Of a stretch of 64,000 nucleotides of DNA, positions 45,240-53,441 are shown one piece after another. This DNA comes from Mesorhizobium sp. (GTDB lineage: Bacteria; Pseudomonadota; Alphaproteobacteria; Rhizobiales; Rhizobiaceae). How positions within the stretch are numbered: position 1 is the stretch's first letter; every line of letters starts with the position of its first letter. The translations under genes were made by a program, and so were the position numbers. The DNA is taken from the NCBI RefSeq assembly GCF_024710845.1, contig NZ_JANJTZ010000053.1, positions 222,284-286,283 on the forward strand. Direction: 5' to 3'. Below the pieces are notes generated by a model. The model was not told where the DNA came from. It ran no database searches and saw nothing but the letters and a program-made list of their open reading frames with translations.

Positions 45240-45670
45240 TGGGCAAGCTCGCTGGTCTGGACAGACTTGGGGTTCGAACGATCGGAGGGTTCCGCGTGGC
45301 CGCTGCCGCCCTGGGCGATCAGGATCGTGCCGACGCAGATCGCCGCGATCCCCGCAATTCGGTAGGCGTTGAGATCCTCGCGGAAGACGAAATAGGCGAA
45401 TACGGCGACGGCCACATAGGCCAGGCTGAGGAACGGATAGGCGAAGGAAAGCTCGACCTTGGAGAGCACGAAGAGATGCGACGCCATCGAGATGACGAAG
45501 GTGCAAAGTCCCAGGAACACCCAGGGGCTGAACACGATCTGAAGGATCTTGATCACCGGGTTGGTGCCGGCGAACGAAATGTCGCCGAGCGACATCATGC
45601 CCTGCTTGAGCATGACTTGCGCCGCCGCATTGGTCATCACCGTGAACAGGATGAAGCCTAGGTATTTCAT
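45236..45670 (-). CDS. Small four-helix EamA/SMR-type transporter
   Basis: A 144-residue membrane protein with four hydrophobic segments (MKYLGFILFTVMTNAAAQVM; VFLGLCTFVISMASHLFVLS; YPFLSLAYVAVAVFAYFVF; IAGIAAICVGTILIAQ) and a polar tail. It belongs to the drug/metabolite transporter superfamily and looks like the ArnE/ArnF or SMR half-size type, which flip polyprenyl-phosphate sugars. In this operon, flipping a polyprenyl-phosphoryl pentose would be its natural job. It is preceded by a 135-base gap after the oxidase gene and overlaps the next gene by four bases. Confidence 0.78.
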   Translation of the reverse strand: MKYLGFILFTVMTNAAAQVMLKQGMMSLGDISFAGTNPVIKILQIVFSPWVFLGLCTFVISMASHLFVLSKVELSFAYPFLSLAYVAVAVFAYFVFREDLNAYRIAGIAAICVGTILIAQGGSGHAEPSDRSNPKSVQTSELAQ

Positions 45671-45805
45671 GCTCTTTCCTCGTCCTCGAGCCGGTCTTAC
45701 CAGACAGATGGAAACGAACTGGTGAAGGGGTCTTTCAAATTTTACTCAACGCCATGGATAGCATCACTGTCCCGCTATGGCACAGACGTCCATCTTCCTC
45801 GCGGC

Positions 45806-47158
45806 CTACTCGGCCGCAGTTGCAAGGCCTGGGCCGGATCGCTGGAGAACCAAAGCGGTGCGGCGCCAGAAGTCCGAGACGAAGGCCGGGTCGCGCAGCG
45901 CCTCGAGTTCGCGCCAGCGCGGAAACGAGGCCGCGAACGCCGCCGGTCCCATCCGCGCATCCTTGTACGGATTGACCGCGCCGCCCGCCTCGACGGTGAT
46001 CTGGTCGAGCGTATCGAGCAGCGCACGGGTCGATTGGCCCCGGTTGGGGAAATCGAGCGTCAGTGTGTAGCCCGGCCGCGGGAATGACAGGATGCCGGGC
46101 GAAGGCAGGTCGCCGAAGCGCTTCAATACGGTCAGGAACGACCCCTGCCCCGCTTTCCGCGCCGCGTCGAACAACGCCGGGATCGCCTGGCGCGCGGTCG
46201 CCGGCGGCACCACGCTCTGGTGCTGGAACAGGCCGCGCGGGCCGTAGAGGCGGTTCCAATCGCGCACACCGTCGAGCGGAAAGAAGAAGCCCTGATAGCC
46301 GGACACCGCCACGTCCTTGCGGCGGCCCTTCGCCAGCCGGTAGGCCATGTTGAACGCCATCAGCGCCGGCCGGTTGAGCATGTTGAGTGGCGGCTGGAAC
46401 GGCACGGCGAGCCTGCCGCCCGGCTCCCGCGCCTGCCGCGAACCGCCCTCGGCATGGTTGCCGGCGAGCAGCAGTCCCCGGCCCGTTCCGCGCCCGCCGG
46501 CAAGCTGGTCGATCCATGCGACGGCATATTCGTTCTGCGCATCCGCGGCTTCAGCCATCGCGAAGAATTCGTCGAGATTGCCGAACGGCTGGATCATCTC
46601 CGCGACGTCCAGCGACGGGACCGGCATCAGCCGGATCGCCGCGCGCAGGATCATGCCGGTCAGCCCCATGCCGCCCACCGTCGCGGCGAACAGCGCCGGG
46701 TTCTCCTGCAGGCTGCAGCGGCGGACCTGCCCGTCCGAGCGCATCAGGTCGAGCCAGAGCACGTGGCGTCCGAACGTGCCGCGGCGATGATGGTTCTTGC
46801 CGTGCACGTCGTTGGCGATGGCGCCGCCGAGCGTGATGAGCTGGGTTCCCGGCACCACCGGCGGGAAGAAGCCATGCGGTGCGCCGGCTGCGATGATCTC
46901 GGGCAGCATGATGCCCGCCTCGGCCTCGAGGATTCCGGTTTCCGGATCGAGCGAGACGAGGCCGTTCATCGACCGCATGTCGACGATCGTGCCCGACGAA
47001 TTGAGGCAGGAATCGCCGTAGGAGCGCAGATTGCCGACTGCGAGCATCGCGCCGTTCTTCTGCCGGCCGTCCCTGAGGCGGCGGGCGGCTTCGGGAGGCT
47101 CCATCAGCGCGGTCGCGGCCGGAAAGACGCGGCCGAAGGATTGGTGCCGTACGCTCAC
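45806..47158 (-). CDS. DprE1-like FAD-dependent sugar oxidase
   Basis: A 450-residue FAD-binding oxidoreductase of the PCMH/ALO type, resembling decaprenylphosphoryl-ribose oxidase DprE1. AVGNLRSYGDSCLNSSGTIV is the first FAD segment; GAIANDVHGKNHHRRGTFG and VGGMGLTGMILRA are typical of DprE1. In mycobacteria the nearby Cys387 is the inhibitor target; I did not align that far. The start is GTG at 47158, overlapping the upstream stop as GTGA, so translation is coupled to the UbiA/HAD gene. Inferred reaction: oxidation of polyprenylphosphoryl-ribose at C2, first half of epimerisation to arabinose. Confidence 0.84.
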   Translation of the reverse strand: MSVRHQSFGRVFPAATALMEPPEAARRLRDGRQKNGAMLAVGNLRSYGDSCLNSSGTIVDMRSMNGLVSLDPETGILEAEAGIMLPEIIAAGAPHGFFPPVVPGTQLITLGGAIANDVHGKNHHRRGTFGRHVLWLDLMRSDGQVRRCSLQENPALFAATVGGMGLTGMILRAAIRLMPVPSLDVAEMIQPFGNLDEFFAMAEAADAQNEYAVAWIDQLAGGRGTGRGLLLAGNHAEGGSRQAREPGGRLAVPFQPPLNMLNRPALMAFNMAYRLAKGRRKDVAVSGYQGFFFPLDGVRDWNRLYGPRGLFQHQSVVPPATARQAIPALFDAARKAGQGSFLTVLKRFGDLPSPGILSFPRPGYTLTLDFPNRGQSTRALLDTLDQITVEAGGAVNPYKDARMGPAAFAASFPRWRELEALRDPAFVSDFWRRTALVLQRSGPGLATAAE

Positions 47159-48618
47159 TTGATCAGAACCGCGGCGATCAGCAGCACGGCTCCGAAGGCC
47201 GCCACGAGCTGGCTGCGCCAGTCGCGGATGATGAAGACGATCGGATCGTCGTGCATCTCGTCCCGGCGGGCGAGGATCCAGATGCGCATCGTCATGTAGA
47301 GCACGATCGGAGCCAGCGGCCAGATCAGCGCCGGCTGCGTGTACTGTTCCTTGATCACGTCGCTGTCGATGTAGAGCGCCAGCACCAGCGCGGAGGCAAA
47401 AGCCGAGGCCATGCCGGCCTGGGCCAGGATCTCCTGGTCCTCGGCGCGATAGCCGCGGCCGGCGATGCGCTCGCCGACCTTGATCACCGTGGTGCGCAGC
47501 TCGACGTAACGCTTCACCAGCGCGAGCGACAGGAAGAAGAAGATAGAGAAGGCGAGCAGCCAGAACGAGACTTCGGTCCCGGTCGCCGCCGCACCGGCCA
47601 GGATGCGCATCGTGTAGAGGCCCGCGAGCGTCATCACGTCGACCAGGAGCATGCGCTTCAGCGAGAGCGAATAGGCCGTTGTCGCCACCAGATAGGCGCC
47701 GAGCACCGCGCCGAATTCCCACGGCAGGAACATCGCGGCGCCGACGCTGATCAGCAGTAGCACTGCCGCGCAGGCCATACCGAACGGCATTGACAGGAGG
47801 CCGCTGGCGAAGGGCCGGTTGCGTTTGGTCGCGTGGCGGCGATCGAGCGCCAGGTCGAAGAAATCGTTGACGATGTAGATCGCCGACGCGGCGCTGGAGA
47901 ACGATACGAAGGCGATCGCGCAGGCGAGCAGCATCTGCGGATTGAAATACTCGTGGCTGAGCACCATCGGCACCGCGATCAGCACGTTCTTCAGCCACTG
48001 GTGGACGCGCAGCATCTTCAGGAGCGTCCTGGCGGTCGCCTTCGGCGTCTCGATCAGTTCGCCGCCATTGCGGCGGTGCCAACGCGACGCGGCGCGGTCG
48101 GGCGCCACGATCCAGGCGGTCCGTGCCTTGTCGAACACGGCGAGGTCGTGCCGGCTGTTGCCGGCATAGTCGAAGCCCCCGTCGCCGAAGGCGTCCTCAA
48201 GTGCGGCGCATTTGCGCTTCGAGGTGAGGTTGCCGAGGCGGTCGGTGGCCAGCACCAGGTCGAAAAGTCCGAGATGATTGGCGATGGCGTCGGCGAATTT
48301 GCGCGGTGTGCCGGTAGCCAGGACGAGGCGGCGGCCGGCGGCTTGCTCCTCGCGCAGCCGCGCAATGACCTCAGGCCGGTACGGAAGGGCGGAGGGATCG
48401 ATGTCGATACGCTCAGCGATCTCGCACTTGAGACGTGCCGGTCCTCCCGAAAGCGCCCAGTAGAACGCGGCGAACAGGTAGAGCGGATTCCTGCGGATCA
48501 GCAGGAACAGGCCTTCCCACAGAAGGTCGGTCGCGACCAGCGTTCCGTCGAGATCGACGGCGAGCGGAATTGCGGCGTTCTCCGTCCTGGCGTCCATATG
48601 CGAGCGATCCTGCGTCAT
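47155..48618 (-). CDS. HAD phosphatase-UbiA fusion, DPPR synthase-like
   Basis: A 487-residue fusion. Residues ~15-205 are a HAD phosphatase (LAVDLDGTLV with the catalytic Asp; LATGTPRKFAD; FDYAGNSRHD). Residues ~205-487 are a UbiA prenyltransferase with about eight membrane segments and the Asp-rich motif NDFFDLALDRRHATKRNRPF, then YSLSLKRMLLVDV. This is the architecture of decaprenyl-phosphate phosphoribosyltransferases fused with the phosphatase of the next step. It resembles mycobacterial Rv3806c and NoeC, reported in Azorhizobium Nod-factor arabinosylation. It is the first gene of the operon. Confidence 0.87.
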   Translation of the reverse strand: MTQDRSHMDARTENAAIPLAVDLDGTLVATDLLWEGLFLLIRRNPLYLFAAFYWALSGGPARLKCEIAERIDIDPSALPYRPEVIARLREEQAAGRRLVLATGTPRKFADAIANHLGLFDLVLATDRLGNLTSKRKCAALEDAFGDGGFDYAGNSRHDLAVFDKARTAWIVAPDRAASRWHRRNGGELIETPKATARTLLKMLRVHQWLKNVLIAVPMVLSHEYFNPQMLLACAIAFVSFSSAASAIYIVNDFFDLALDRRHATKRNRPFASGLLSMPFGMACAAVLLLISVGAAMFLPWEFGAVLGAYLVATTAYSLSLKRMLLVDVMTLAGLYTMRILAGAAATGTEVSFWLLAFSIFFFLSLALVKRYVELRTTVIKVGERIAGRGYRAEDQEILAQAGMASAFASALVLALYIDSDVIKEQYTQPALIWPLAPIVLYMTMRIWILARRDEMHDDPIVFIIRDWRSQLVAAFGAVLLIAAVLIK

Positions 48619-48762
48619 TTTCCGCGCATCTCTCTCTTCGGCGCGGTTGGCCGGACAATAGTCGGAGGAGGCTACGGAAAGCTGAATCGGGCTGGCCGCG
48701 AAAGGGTGGCCCCGACCGGAATCGACAATCAGGCTTAACGAAGTATTTCCGGAAAACGTAAA

Positions 48763-48784
48763 AGGCCGGGCATTAGCCCGGCCT
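48763..48784 (-). terminator. Terminator of the small secreted protein gene
   Basis: AGGCCGGGC pairs with GCCCGGCCT around ATTA. On the minus strand it is followed by TTTTACG, as expected downstream of the gene ending at 48810. Confidence 0.8.
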
Positions 48785-48809
48785 CGAAAAGATCAATCGT
48801 GTCAGATGT

Positions 48810-49070
48810 TTAGCGGATTCGCATCTTGCCGCCGCTGATTTCCAGCTGCTCGGTGCCGAGCAGCGTTTCGCGCTCGCCGGATAGCGAGACGAAGCAGCCG
48901 TTCGGGCAGAATTCGGCGCTCTCGCCGCCCGCCAGCGAAAGCTCCTGCTGGCTGCTGCCCTCGGTCACGACGACCGTGCGCGCCTCGCTGTCATTGTTGA
49001 CGATGCTCGCGGCATTCCCCTGCGAGGTCAGCGCCACCAGCGCCGCAGTCATCACCAGAAACTTCTTCAT
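48810..49070 (-). CDS. Small secreted hypothetical protein
   Basis: An 86-residue protein with signal peptide MKKFLVMTAALVALTSQGNA and a short mature domain (EARTVVVTEGSSQQELSLAG; CPNGCFVSLSG) with two close Cys. Terminal residues are basic. It has its own terminator. I do not recognise the family; a small periplasmic beta-rich protein is likely. Confidence 0.65.
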   Translation of the reverse strand: MKKFLVMTAALVALTSQGNAASIVNNDSEARTVVVTEGSSQQELSLAGGESAEFCPNGCFVSLSGERETLLGTEQLEISGGKMRIR

Positions 49071-49177
49071 TGCGTAAACCGGTGTTTCCACCGCCTTCTG
49101 TCCAATGCGAGGACGAGATCGTCCGTTGCAAGGGAGCTTATATTCAATCGAGCATGAACGGCAACTGAACGCGGCAT

Positions 49178-51685
49178 TCAGGTCTCGTCGTCGGCTTCGG
49201 CCTCGAGATCGAGATCGGGGGAAGCTCGCCGCCGGCGCCTTGAAGAAGGCTTTGCGGCGATCTTCGCCGGTTTCGGACCTTCCTGTGCGGGCGAGCCTTG
49301 CGCGTCCGCAGGCGCTGTCGCGCGGGCCAGGTCATCCTGTCCGATGATGAGCGTGCGATGGGGATACGGTATCTCGACAGAATGCTCCGCAAACGCCTCC
49401 AGAATGGCGAAACGGATATCGTTCTGCACCCGCACGCCGTTGGTGACGTCCGACAGGAACACCCTTATTTCAAAATCCAGAGAGGAATCGCCGAATCGCA
49501 GGAACGCCACGGAAGGCTCCGGATTCTTCAGGACCATCGGGTGAGCGGACGCGATCTCCATCAGGAGCGCATGCACTTTGCGCGCATCCGAACCGTAGGC
49601 GACGCCGATTCCGATCTCTATGCGGCCGAGCTTGTTCCTGTGCGTCCAGTTGCCGACGGCGGCGTTGATCAGCTCCGAATTGGGCATGATCACCGTCTGG
49701 CGCTGGAACGTCTCGATCTCGGTCGCGCGCACGCTGATCTTCTTCACCGTGCCGGACACGGCGCCCGCCACCACCCAGTCGCCCACCTTGAACGGCCGCT
49801 CGGCGAGCAGGATCAGGCCGGAGACGAAGTTCGACACGACGTTCTGCAGGCCGAAGCCGATGCCGAGCGACAACGCGCCGGCGATCAGCGCGAGGTTGGA
49901 CAGGTCGATGCCGGCGGCCGAGATGCCGATCAGTCCTGCCAGCGCCACGCCCGCATAGCCGACCGCGGTGCGGATCGAGTTGCGCACGCCGGCGTCGACC
50001 CGGCCGCGCGTCATGACCGAATCGTCGAGCCAGCCCTGGAACCAGCGCGTGGCGAAGAAACCGATGGCGAACACCGCGATTCCGGTGACGATGCCGATCA
50101 GCGAGAAGGAGACCGTGCCGACGCGGATTTCGGTCGCGATCGAATAGGCCCAAGCGCGGATGTCGCCCCACTGGAAACCCCATTGCAGCAGGATCAGCGG
50201 CAGGCCGACGAACAGCACGAAGAGGTTGATCAGGATGCTGGTGGCGAGCCCGATCTGGTCGAACGTCGCCTCCTCGACCCGCCAGCGCCCGCCGAGGCGC
50301 CGACCGAGCGCGGTCTCGGCGAAGGCGCCTTCCTCGGCGACGGCGCGACCGCTCAGCACGCCAATATACATCATGGCGAGGATCGCGCCGGTGATGACGA
50401 TCTGCTGCGAGACGAACTTGGCCAGCCCGATAAAGCCGAGCAGCGCGGCCAGCACCGTCGCTGCGCCGACGACGTAGAAGGCGATGCGCAGCAAAAGAGG
50501 CCAAGCCTTTGGCCGACCTTCTGCGTCGGCAAACGGTTTCACGGTCGCGATCAGGATGAGGAGGATGCCGACGATGACGGTGGCGGCGAGCGACTCCCCG
50601 ACGGTCAGCGCCAGCGCCGCGCCGCGAATGCGGAACACTTCGCCGAACAGGTAGTCGAAGCCGGTGGCGATCGCCATCGCGGTGATCAGCCAGACCAGCA
50701 GCCGCGCCGGGCGGGGCTCGATCTCGACCAGCCGCCAGTTCGGCAGCCGGGGCGACAACACCGCATGCGCAAGCCGGTTGACGAAAAGCACCAGCGCGAG
50801 GACGACGAAAAGCGCGAAGAGCATGGCGCCGATATCGCCGCGCAGCACATCGAAATAATCGAAGAAGAACCAGGTGCTGAGGAAGAACACGGCAATAGCG
50901 GCGGACCGCAGAAAGGTCGACCAGAACGCCACCGACAGGCGGCTGATATAGGGCGGATCGGGATCGGCCGGATCGACGTTGAGCAGGCTGCCGAACAGCC
51001 GCCCGCCGCCGATCATCAGCACGACGGCGCCGGCCACAGCGAAGAACGCGGCTGCCAGCACCGACGACAATTTGTACTGGACGACGAACTTCAGCCAGGC
51101 CGCGACCGTCATGTAGAGCCTCGAGAGCTCATCCGTCAGGTCGGTGACGACCTCACCGAGCAGCGCGTAGTCGATGTCGTACCGCTTCGACAGAGTGTTG
51201 GCGAAGAGATCGCGCCGCATCTGGGCGATCTCGGCGATCAGCCGGTTGACGCGCAGCGAGATCGTTTCCGCCTCACCGATGAGCACGTTGATCTGGCTCT
51301 TTTCGCTGAGTAGCGCCTGCCGTTCCTTCGCCACCAATTCCGCCTCGGGCGGCTGGCCTTCCGCCGGCGCGGCGCCGAGAGGCTCAAGGCGCGTGTTGAT
51401 CTCGGTCAGCCGGGGCCGGAAGGCGACGCCGGCCTTCAGCAGGTCCTTGGCGAGCACGTCCAGTTCGATGCGCAGATCGGCGAGGCGCCCGTCATTGCCG
51501 GTATTTGCCTCGACCCGCTTTTCGAGCTCGTCGGTCTTCGCGCCCAGGTCGGCGATCACCGCCTGCTGCGTCGCAACGATCTCCGGCACCGCCTGCTGCG
51601 CTGCAACGGGAGTCACGGCCAGAACTGCGGCCGTCAGCAGCGCGATGAGGAATGCCGCCAGTCTGTCGAGAGGATATTTGTTCAA
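49178..51685 (-). CDS. MscS-family mechanosensitive channel, DUF3772 type
   Basis: An 835-residue channel: signal sequence (residues 1-29), a periplasmic helical DUF3772-type domain (about 30-185), around ten membrane segments, then the MscS core near 600-790 (GIGFGLQNVVSNFVSGLILL; ERPFKVGDWVVAG; VIMPNSELINAAVGNWT). The C-terminal tail is Lys/Arg/Asp-rich. Length and layout match large MscK/DUF3772 members that protect against osmotic down-shock. It is divergent from the soxB gene, an interesting pairing since sarcosine and betaine are linked to osmolyte use. Confidence 0.92.
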   Translation of the reverse strand: MNKYPLDRLAAFLIALLTAAVLAVTPVAAQQAVPEIVATQQAVIADLGAKTDELEKRVEANTGNDGRLADLRIELDVLAKDLLKAGVAFRPRLTEINTRLEPLGAAPAEGQPPEAELVAKERQALLSEKSQINVLIGEAETISLRVNRLIAEIAQMRRDLFANTLSKRYDIDYALLGEVVTDLTDELSRLYMTVAAWLKFVVQYKLSSVLAAAFFAVAGAVVLMIGGGRLFGSLLNVDPADPDPPYISRLSVAFWSTFLRSAAIAVFFLSTWFFFDYFDVLRGDIGAMLFALFVVLALVLFVNRLAHAVLSPRLPNWRLVEIEPRPARLLVWLITAMAIATGFDYLFGEVFRIRGAALALTVGESLAATVIVGILLILIATVKPFADAEGRPKAWPLLLRIAFYVVGAATVLAALLGFIGLAKFVSQQIVITGAILAMMYIGVLSGRAVAEEGAFAETALGRRLGGRWRVEEATFDQIGLATSILINLFVLFVGLPLILLQWGFQWGDIRAWAYSIATEIRVGTVSFSLIGIVTGIAVFAIGFFATRWFQGWLDDSVMTRGRVDAGVRNSIRTAVGYAGVALAGLIGISAAGIDLSNLALIAGALSLGIGFGLQNVVSNFVSGLILLAERPFKVGDWVVAGAVSGTVKKISVRATEIETFQRQTVIMPNSELINAAVGNWTHRNKLGRIEIGIGVAYGSDARKVHALLMEIASAHPMVLKNPEPSVAFLRFGDSSLDFEIRVFLSDVTNGVRVQNDIRFAILEAFAEHSVEIPYPHRTLIIGQDDLARATAPADAQGSPAQEGPKPAKIAAKPSSRRRRRASPDLDLEAEADDET

Positions 51686-51866
51686 ACGCGTTCACGTCGC
51701 CGGATTCGTCCGGCCCATCAATAGTTGCGCCCGCCGGTCGGGGCAAGGCGGGTGGACCCTGGGCGGGTCGACGGGTCGGCCTTTCGAAAAGCGATGGCGT
51801 ATTCCTCGCCTTCGCCCCCAAGCCTGCTCTATAGTCTGCGGCAACAATCGCGAGGCACGGGCATTC

Positions 51867-53126
51867 ATGGCGGAGTATTCTGTCTTTTCTCTGCTACGGA
51901 ATGCCTTTTCGGCTCAGCCGGACTGGAAACCCGCCTGGCGCAAGCCGGACCCCAAGCCCGAATACGACGTGGTGATCGTCGGCGGCGGCGGTCACGGCCT
52001 GTCCACCGCCTACTATCTCGCCAAGGAACACGGCATCACCAATGTCGCGGTGGTGGAGCGTGGCTGGCTCGGCCAGGGCAATATCGGCCGCAACACCACG
52101 ATGATCCGCTCGAACTACCTTTTGCCGCAGAACCAGCACTTCTACGAGCACTCGATGAAGCTGTGGGAGAACCTCGCCCACGACCTCAACTACAATGTCA
52201 TGTTCTCGCAGCGCGGCTGCCTCAACCTCGCCAATTCGCCGTCGCAGCTCGACGACTTCGCCCGGCGCGGCAATGCCATGCGCCATGTCGGCATCGACGC
52301 GGAACTGATGACGCCCGAACAGATCAAGGCCTTCCTGCCCGCCCTCGATCTCAACATCGGTGGCCGCTTCCCGGTCTATGGCGGCATGGTCCAGCGCCGC
52401 GCCGGCACGGCCCGTCACGATGCGGTCGCCTGGGGCTATGCGCGCGGCGCCGACCGGCGGGGCGTCGACATGCTGGAGAACTGCGAGGTTACCGGCTTTC
52501 TGCGCGACGGCGACAGGATCACGGGCGTCAGGACGACGCGCGGCGAGATCCGCGCCAAGAAGGTCGCCGTTGCGGTCGCCGGCCACACGGGCCAGCTGAT
52601 GAAGATGGCCGACATCGACCGCCTGCCGATCGAGAGCCATGTGCTGCAGGCCTTCGTATCGGAGGGCCTGAAACCGTTCATGGACACGGTCGTCACCTTC
52701 GGCGCCGGCCACCTCTACGTCACCCAGTCCGACAAGGGCGGCATGGTCTTCGGCGGCGACATCGACGGCTACAACACCTACGCTCAGCGCGGCAATCTGC
52801 CGATCGTCGAGGACGTGATGAGCGAGCTCGCCGCCATGTTCCCGGGCCTGGCGCGCGTGCGGCTGCTTCGCTCCTGGGGCGGCATCATGGACATGTCGAT
52901 GGACGGCTCGCCCATCATCACCACCGGCCCCCTGCCCGGCATGTATTTGAACACCGGCTGGTGCTACGGCGGCTTCAAGGCGACGCCAGCGTCGGGCTGG
53001 TGCTTCGCCTGGACGATCGCCCGCGACGAACCGCACCCCTACAACGCCGCCTTCACCCTAGACCGCTTCCACCGCGGCCTCGTCATCGATGAAAAGGGCC
53101 AGGGCTCGACGCCCCGGCTGCACTGA
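51867..53126 (+). CDS. soxB: Sarcosine oxidase beta subunit
   Basis: A 419-residue beta subunit of heterotetrameric sarcosine oxidase. The FAD motif is VVIVGGGGHGLSTAYYLA at about residues 35-52. His184 in TARHDAVAWGYARG is the covalent FMN site of the family. NTGWCYGGFKATPASG is the usual C-terminal motif. The ATG at 51867 gives the normal length. The complex oxidises sarcosine to glycine, with formaldehyde captured as methylene-THF. The gene heads soxBDAG and is divergent from the channel gene. Confidence 0.95.
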   Translation: MAEYSVFSLLRNAFSAQPDWKPAWRKPDPKPEYDVVIVGGGGHGLSTAYYLAKEHGITNVAVVERGWLGQGNIGRNTTMIRSNYLLPQNQHFYEHSMKLWENLAHDLNYNVMFSQRGCLNLANSPSQLDDFARRGNAMRHVGIDAELMTPEQIKAFLPALDLNIGGRFPVYGGMVQRRAGTARHDAVAWGYARGADRRGVDMLENCEVTGFLRDGDRITGVRTTRGEIRAKKVAVAVAGHTGQLMKMADIDRLPIESHVLQAFVSEGLKPFMDTVVTFGAGHLYVTQSDKGGMVFGGDIDGYNTYAQRGNLPIVEDVMSELAAMFPGLARVRLLRSWGGIMDMSMDGSPIITTGPLPGMYLNTGWCYGGFKATPASGWCFAWTIARDEPHPYNAAFTLDRFHRGLVIDEKGQGSTPRLH

Positions 53127-53138
53127 GATGTCCCGCCC

Positions 53139-53441
53139 ATGCTGATCACCTGTCCCTATTGCGGGCCGCGCGACGTCATCGAGTTCACCTACCAGGGTGA
53201 CGCCAACCGCACGCGCCCGGATCCGGCTTCGACCGACCAGGCCGCCTGGAACGTCTACACCTATGACCGCGTCAACACGCTGGGCGACCACGCCGAATAC
53301 TGGCAGCACTCGGGCGGCTGCCGCTCGCATCTGAAGCTCGTCCGCTCGACTCTGACCCATGCGATTTCCTCGACCGCTTTCGTGCGCGACCACGGCGAGA
53401 AGAAATCGGCCAGCCGCCGCAAGCCGGGGGCCGCCACATGA
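53139..53441 (+). CDS. soxD: Sarcosine oxidase delta subunit
   Basis: A 100-residue delta subunit. CPYCGPRDVIEF at the N-terminus and HSGGCRSHL toward the C-terminus supply the zinc ligands; EYWQHSGGC is the family signature. It sits 12 bases after soxB and overlaps soxA as ATGA. It is a structural zinc subunit of the heterotetramer. Confidence 0.95.
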   Translation: MLITCPYCGPRDVIEFTYQGDANRTRPDPASTDQAAWNVYTYDRVNTLGDHAEYWQHSGGCRSHLKLVRSTLTHAISSTAFVRDHGEKKSASRRKPGAAT

